Assembly: GCA_022561675.1 (NCBI GenBank)
Contig: JADFQT010000101.1
Location: forward strand, 1 to 8,566
DNA length: 8,566 nt
From: Chloroflexota bacterium
GTDB lineage: Bacteria; Chloroflexota; Dehalococcoidia; Lucifugimonadales; UBA3495
Direction: 5' to 3'
Shown: positions 5,476-8,566 of the stretch, piece by piece
Layout: every line of letters starts with the position of its first letter
Numbering within the stretch: position 1 is the stretch's first letter
Translations under genes and position numbers: made by a program
Notes under the pieces: generated by a model
The model's input: the letters and a program-made list of their open reading frames with translations, nothing else
What the model was told of the DNA's origin: nothing
Database searches by the model: none

Positions 5476-6556
5476 AATGGGCGAAACTGATTACCTCCTG
5501 GCAGAACCGGGCAGTGTTTACCAGGTCGGGTATTATCACATATTCGTCCACCGTGTGCATCTCATTGGTGGACATCCCCACCACCACGCTTTCGATTCCG
5601 TGGAGGCGCATGACATTGCCGTCGGTGCCGCCACCCGAGGGACGGATGTTGGGGACCAGGTCCATATCTCTCATTACCCGGGTGACCAGCCGTACAATCT
5701 GCTCCTCCGGGTCCAGGTTGTACATTTGGAACATGACCTCCAGGTCCTCCTCAATGGTGGCCTCCTTATAGCGCTCCCTGGCCCGCTCCAGGGTTGTCAG
5801 CAGCTGCATCTTGATGGAATCCAGGGTCTCGGTATTCCGGCTTCGCCACTCGCCGCCGAAAGTAGCCTCCGCCGGAACCGCGTTTCTCACCGAGCCTCCG
5901 GAGATTAACCCAACATTAAATGTCGTCTCATCGTCCAGGCGCCCATTGGGCAGCTCATTGATGATTTCCGTGGCGATTCTAATGGCCGACAAGCCTTTTT
6001 CCGGTTCCACACCGGCATGCGCCGCCCTTCCCTTGATAGTTATGTCAAATCGCATGTAGGTGGGGCTGGCTCCGGTTATGGTGTTGACCGGACCGTTGCC
6101 ATCGAAAACCACCGCTTCACTGGCCCGGATCATCGAGTAATCCAGGTTGGAGGCCCCCACCAGACCGATCTCCTCGCCGCGAGTGAAAACCACCTGCACC
6201 GGGCGTCGGGACGTCCCGTCCTCGCTAACCGATTCCAGGCCTTCCAGGATGGCTGCTACGCCGGCTTTGCAGTCGCCGCCCAGAATAGTGGTGCCGTCGG
6301 AGGTTATTCGGTCTCCATTGATGATGGGTTCAATACCCCGGCCCGGCTCCACGGTATCCATGTGCGCCGATAGCAGGAGCGGATTTTCCCCATCTTCGGA
6401 AGCGATCACGTTGCCGTGGGCGTCCCGGACCACGGAAAATCCCAGCCGACTCAGCCGATCGGTAAGGTGCAGCGCCACCTCCTCCTCTTCGTCCGACGGG
6501 CTGTCGATGCGAACCAAATCGCAGAATGAACCAACCAGCCTTTCCTGCTCAATCAT
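5474..6556 (-). CDS. M20-family metallopeptidase, PepT/YqjE-like
   Basis: The 360-residue protein carries the full co-catalytic dizinc site of M20 hydrolases: His65 and Asp67 in LSAHMDTV, bridging Asp95 in GGDCKAG, catalytic Glu128 followed by metal ligand Glu129 in TRGEEIG, Asp152 in VVFDGNG, and His334 in STNEMHTVDEY. A lid (dimerisation) domain at about 165-280 includes KGRAAHAGVEPEKG with His180. The segment SDGTTILGGDCKAG and the ending GMSTNEMHTVDEYV are typical of the tripeptidase T/YqjE branch, so a cytoplasmic di- or tripeptidase is likely; another small amide substrate is possible. The ATG at 6556 has AAGGAGA upstream at about 9-nt spacing and starts at the conserved MIEQERL region; an in-frame ATG at 6631 adds a basic, non-family tail and overlaps the promoter. 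Cys96 replaces the Asp often found beside the bridging Asp. Confidence 0.9.
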   Translation of the reverse strand: MIEQERLVGSFCDLVRIDSPSDEEEEVALHLTDRLSRLGFSVVRDAHGNVIASEDGENPLLLSAHMDTVEPGRGIEPIINGDRITSDGTTILGGDCKAGVAAILEGLESVSEDGTSRRPVQVVFTRGEEIGLVGASNLDYSMIRASEAVVFDGNGPVNTITGASPTYMRFDITIKGRAAHAGVEPEKGLSAIRIATEIINELPNGRLDDETTFNVGLISGGSVRNAVPAEATFGGEWRSRNTETLDSIKMQLLTTLERARERYKEATIEEDLEVMFQMYNLDPEEQIVRLVTRVMRDMDLVPNIRPSGGGTDGNVMRLHGIESVVVGMSTNEMHTVDEYVIIPDLVNTARFCQEVISFAH

Positions 6557-6619
6557 CCCAGCTGTCTCCTTCTGAAACCTGATGCGCCTATTATTGGCGG
6601 GCCTTTGCCGAATGAAGGC

Positions 6620-6625
6620 ATTATA
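6620..6625 (-). promoter_or_regulatory. Consensus -10 box upstream of the peptidase gene
   Basis: On the minus strand this reads TATAAT, a perfect -10 hexamer. No convincing -35 lies at the right distance. TGCCG (6606-6610) and CGGCA (6626-6630) form an inverted repeat around it. The leader would be about 57 nt. The site lets the peptidase be transcribed apart from the regulator gene upstream. Confidence 0.45.
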
Positions 6626-6670
6626 CGGCATAAATCTGGCCGGGAACCTGGCTGGCGTTAGCGGCGGCCC

Positions 6671-6688
6671 CTAGACTGGCCAGGCTAG
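6671..6688. repeat. 18-bp near-perfect inverted repeat at the regulator's stop codon
   Basis: CTAGACTGG and CCAGGCTAG face each other with one mismatched pair and no spacer. The repeat overlaps the stop codon of the XRE/S24 gene (6685-6687). It could be a small hairpin at the transcript end or a protein site. No U-tract follows. Confidence 0.4.
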
Positions 6689-7323
6689 TCCATCCGGCGC
6701 AGGTGCCACACCACTTGACCCAGGAACTCTGCGCCGTTGATGGCGAGCTCCTCATATCGATCAAACCCAGACCGCAGCAGAATCCGGCCTTCCTCCAGGC
6801 TGATGACTCGGAGAGACGGCTCCCCGGTCTCCGTACGGATAACGTAGAGCTTGTCCGATCGCAAGTTGGCGACTGGATTCAAAAATAGTAAATCATCGGA
6901 GCGGATGCCCTGGGATTCCAGCGAGTCTCCGCTCACCATCAGGGCGTATAGTCCGGGATATTGCAGCGCCACTTGCTCCGAAACCGGCACAGTACCCAAG
7001 TCCGCATCCCAGTCTTCCCGGCTCAGTCCGGCGGACACATACCCCTTGAGACGCACGTGGGCGACTGGGGCAGATACGTTGGATTCGCCGGCTGCGGGTA
7101 TCCCGCCCAACAATCCTTCCATAGGCTGCTGAAAAAGCCTGGCCAGGGCCTGCAATTTTGCGAAGGAGGGCTCGAACTTACCGCTCTCCCATCGGTAAAC
7201 GGTCATTTCGGAGACGCTCAACCGCTCGGCGACCTGAGATTGGGTCAGGCCGGCCAGTTCTCTGGCAGTCTTCAGTCGCTCGCCGATCAAGTGTTTGGTG
7301 TCGGTTGTGTCTGGTTCAGCCAC
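6685..7323 (-). CDS. XRE-type HTH regulator with LexA/S24-like C-terminal domain
   Basis: The 212-residue protein joins a DNA-binding HTH_3 domain (about 12-67; LTQSQVAERLSVSEMTVYRW holds the helix-turn-helix) to an S24 peptidase-like fold (about 90-210). The S24 part has a possible self-cleavage pair Ala98-Gly99 in GYVSAGL and the serine Ser134 in VSGDSLES, 36 residues on, close to LexA spacing. At the place of the general-base Lys (LexA: VTVKRL) the sequence is PSLRVI, with Arg172. Autocleavage may therefore be lost, leaving a dimerising or ligand-sensing repressor; λ CI and LexA are the classic relatives. The start is the GTG at 7323, which has no clear RBS; a TTG at residue 12 is an alternative. 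The gene is divergent from the small genes downstream and is followed by the peptidase on the same strand. Confidence 0.85.
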   Translation of the reverse strand: MAEPDTTDTKHLIGERLKTARELAGLTQSQVAERLSVSEMTVYRWESGKFEPSFAKLQALARLFQQPMEGLLGGIPAAGESNVSAPVAHVRLKGYVSAGLSREDWDADLGTVPVSEQVALQYPGLYALMVSGDSLESQGIRSDDLLFLNPVANLRSDKLYVIRTETGEPSLRVISLEEGRILLRSGFDRYEELAINGAEFLGQVVWHLRRMD

Positions 7324-7350
7324 TGGCGTATTCCAGCAGTTTATGTCAGC

Positions 7351-7379
7351 ATGCTACCAGAAATAGCGGTAAATTTACA
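7351..7379 (-). promoter_or_regulatory. Promoter candidate and palindrome upstream of the regulator gene
   Basis: On the minus strand TGGTAGCAT gives an extended -10 element (hexamer at 7351-7356, 4 of 6 matches). The perfect 10-bp palindrome GTAAATTTAC (7369-7378) sits where the -35 would be. This is where an autorepressor could act, but both elements are weak and the link is inferred. Confidence 0.3.
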
Positions 7380-7424
7380 CAATCGCTTTTTTAGGGCCGC
7401 TGCGGCCTTGACACCAAGATTCCG

Positions 7425-7472
7425 CTGTAAGACCATATATACAGTAAATGTCGCTAACGTTTTCTGTATATA
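7425..7472. promoter_or_regulatory. Operator candidate: CTGTA/TACAG inverted repeats
   Basis: TATATACAG (7436-7444) and CTGTATATA (7464-7472) are perfect 9-bp inverted arms separated by 19 bp. A third half-site, CTGTA (7425-7429), faces TACAG (7440-7444) across 10 bp. The half-site matches the CTGT/ACAG core of enterobacterial LexA boxes, though the spacing differs. Its place, between a LexA-like regulator and divergent genes, suggests an operator. Binding is inferred, not shown. Confidence 0.45.
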
Positions 7473-7556
7473 AGTGCCTGGCTGGCATTGCTCCGCTGAT
7501 GTGAAGTTCCTGAATAATAAGGGACAGTCCCATCGGAGGATTTGGAGAACCCAATC

Positions 7557-7688
7557 TTGAAGGATTTCAATCGCTCCTGGCTATTCGCAGCAGCATCCAG
7601 AGTCTCTTTTCAGGAGTGGGTTTATCCGGCACTGAGCCGCGACCGATACCTGACGAGTTCACCAAAAAAGGCGTTGCCCCTAAATTAG
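7557..7688 (+). CDS. Possible small ORF, 43 aa
   Basis: A frame from TTG at 7557 to TAG at 7688 encodes 43 residues with a protein-like mix (SWLFAAASRV, then FQEWVYPALSRDRY). A GGAG (7544-7547) lies 9 nt before the start, and the stop is 5 nt before the RBS of the next gene, which fits a leader or a first cistron. I recognise no family. It could be chance. Confidence 0.22.
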   Translation: MKDFNRSWLFAAASRVSFQEWVYPALSRDRYLTSSPKKALPLN

Positions 7689-7705
7689 AAGCCGGAGGAA
7701 GTTCC

Positions 7706-7999
7706 ATGATCGAAACCAGTTCCCGCACCTACCAGGCCCTTACCAGCATTGCGGCAGACCAGGCTAAGAAGCTCTTGGACCTGGCGGAAGCCGAGTGGAG
7801 TTCCTGCCAGCGGTATGCGGCGGTGACCATTCCAGAGGACATGCGGGACGTATATCCCACCGTTATTTACATCCGATCATCCGTCGTCACACCGGAGTTT
7901 GAGCTCCGCCGGGGAGGCCTCCATCAAATGCGCAACTCTGCCGGCATTTTCAGCGAAGGGCGCCTGGAGGACCTGACCGCGATTCTGGCTAGATACTGA
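7706..7999 (+). CDS. Hypothetical protein, 97 aa
   Basis: I do not recognise this protein. The ATG at 7706 has an excellent GGAGGA (7694-7699) 6 nt upstream; this decides against the in-frame GTG at 7616, which has no RBS. An amphipathic helix is likely at about residues 8-35 (ALTSIAADQAKKLLDLAEAE), followed by a short beta-like TVIYIRSSVV (52-61) and a C-terminal helix (EDLTAILARY). There is one Cys and no signal or membrane segment, so it should be cytoplasmic. The gene lies downstream of the LexA-like regulator's operator candidate and 143 bp before a membrane protein gene. A DNA-binding or partner role cannot be inferred from the sequence alone. Confidence 0.65.
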   Translation: MIETSSRTYQALTSIAADQAKKLLDLAEAEWSSCQRYAAVTIPEDMRDVYPTVIYIRSSVVTPEFELRRGGLHQMRNSAGIFSEGRLEDLTAILARY

Positions 8000-8091
8000 A
8001 TCCTTCCAAACCCCCACCCGGAGCCACATACCATCCGTGGGGAAACCATTTGCGCTCAGACCGGAAGCTAGAGCCGGGTAGTTTCTCGGTC

Positions 8092-8109
8092 GGCGCTTTT
8101 GGCGCTTTC
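8092..8109. repeat. 9-nt tandem repeat upstream of the membrane protein gene
   Basis: GGCGCTTTT is followed directly by GGCGCTTTC, one change. It lies 33 bp before the ATG at 8143. No promoter consensus is visible in this 143-bp gap. Confidence 0.4.
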
Positions 8110-8142
8110 TGAGTTTACTTCGGTGAGGACTCGAGGAGAGAT

Positions 8143-8475
8143 ATGCAGGAGGTAGCATCCCTTACCCAGATATTTCCATTGGTGGCGGCGGGAGCGTCGG
8201 TTTTGCTGGCACTGGGGGCCGCAGCCCTTTCGGGCATCTTCTTCTTTATGTCTACCAGGCGGAATTCCCGCGCCGAGGCAGCAACCGGGCGGGTCGAAAG
8301 TAGCACAAAGCAATTATCGAGGTTGTACGAGCGGATGTATCGGGATTCGTTGGCGCGGGATTCGTTAATGAAAAAGCAAAACAGCGGCGGGGAACAGGTA
8401 CAGAAACGGGTACAGACGCCGGCCCAGCCTGGGAAAGAGTGGTATCCGGTATCCCCTCAGACGGAGCGGGGCTAG
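8143..8475 (+). CDS. Hypothetical single-pass membrane protein, 110 aa
   Basis: I recognise no family. The ATG at 8143 has AGGAG (8134-8138) 4 nt upstream. One membrane helix covers about residues 11-36 (FPLVAAGASVLLALGAAALS and FFFM), followed at once by STRRNSR. By the positive-inside rule the short N-terminus is outside and the roughly 70-residue tail is in the cytoplasm. The tail begins with a charged helix, possibly coiled coil (SSTKQLSRLYERMYRDSLARDSLMKKQ), and ends in a Gln/Pro-rich, probably disordered part. There is no Cys, so it is not a lipoprotein. It may share a transcript with the 97-aa gene, but the 143-bp gap leaves this open. Confidence 0.65.
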   Translation: MQEVASLTQIFPLVAAGASVLLALGAAALSGIFFFMSTRRNSRAEAATGRVESSTKQLSRLYERMYRDSLARDSLMKKQNSGGEQVQKRVQTPAQPGKEWYPVSPQTERG

Positions 8476-8496
8476 GGAATTATTCGGCTCTCCCCG

Positions 8497-8530
8497 TGCC
8501 CAACCCGTGTCCATCAGGGCAAAGCTTTTA
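8497..8530 (+). terminator. Weak terminator candidate after the membrane protein gene
   Basis: TGCCC (8497-8501) and GGGCA (8517-8521) can pair over a 15-nt loop, and a short TTTTAAT run follows at about 8526. The stem is short and the U-tract is interrupted, so the call is weak. Confidence 0.22.
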
Positions 8531-8566
8531 ATCCTTGACGAAAGTTCTAAACTTGTAGATCTAAAT

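Larger units (their letters stand above)
7324..7705. other. AT-rich control region between the regulator and the small + strand genes
   Basis: This 382-bp stretch has no firmly supported gene. It holds a promoter/palindrome candidate for the regulator (7351-7379), an isolated TTGACA (7408-7413) whose -10 is not at good spacing, the inverted repeats at 7425-7472, a GGGACAGTCCC hairpin (7521-7531), and a weak 43-aa ORF (7557-7688). Confidence 0.55.

Noticed and set aside
5477..5908. 143-aa open frame on the plus strand opposite the peptidase
   Set aside because: It is antisense to the M20 metal-site region and is rich in His and Val as expected for a shadow.
7408..7440. TTGACA as a -35 for a plus-strand promoter
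   Set aside because: The hexamer is perfect, but the only AT-rich -10-like sequences lie 20 bp or more away, too far for a standard promoter.
7616..7705. Upstream GTG start for the 97-aa protein
   Set aside because: There is no RBS at 7616, whereas GGAGGA lies 6 nt before the ATG at 7706.
1..8566. CRISPR array, rRNA, tRNA, transposase or integrase
   Set aside because: I saw no regularly spaced direct repeats, no RNA gene core sequences, and no recombinase or transposase motifs on either strand.

Overview
The window looks like bacterial chromosome with moderate to high GC content. It uses TTG and GTG starts as well as ATG, has good Shine-Dalgarno sites, and carries short palindromic intergenic repeats. 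The mix of genes (a DUF35/thiolase pair, an HpcH-type aldolase, a PepT-like M20 peptidase, an RNase D with HRDC domains) and the style of the repeats suggest Chloroflexota, perhaps Dehalococcoidia or the SAR202 group. That placement is an impression from gene content. No rRNA or tRNA marker is present and none of it was tested by a search.

Region 1 (1-2668, + strand) is an acyl-CoA cluster. It starts with the 3' end of a zinc-ribbon/OB-fold DUF35 protein. Next comes a thiolase with its full Cys/His/His/Cys catalytic set, then a class I SAM-dependent methyltransferase 9 bp after it. DUF35 proteins are known partners of thiolase-fold enzymes, so the first two probably form one complex. They are separated here by about 295 bp of repeats: a 172-bp element with imperfect terminal inverted repeats, and a hairpin repeat that runs into the thiolase ribosome-binding site.

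Region 2 (2669-5424) holds an unrecognised 98-aa protein (+) converging on an HpcH/HpaI-family aldolase (-). A 368-bp divergent intergenic region follows, with an extended -10 promoter candidate in each direction and a palindromic repeat between them. RNase D (+) comes next.

Region 3 (5425-7323, - strand) holds an M20-family metallopeptidase of the PepT/YqjE type with a consensus -10 box upstream. Upstream of that is an XRE/LexA-like (S24) regulator that keeps the serine and the Ala-Gly site but seems to have lost the catalytic lysine.

Region 4 (7324-8566, + strand) starts with an AT-rich control region carrying CTGT/ACAG-type inverted repeats and a perfect 10-bp palindrome. It is followed by a possible 43-aa ORF, a 97-aa unknown protein with a strong RBS, and a 110-aa single-pass membrane protein. 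A regulator divergent from small unknown genes is the least explained part of the window. The rest reads as ordinary metabolic and RNA-processing genes.
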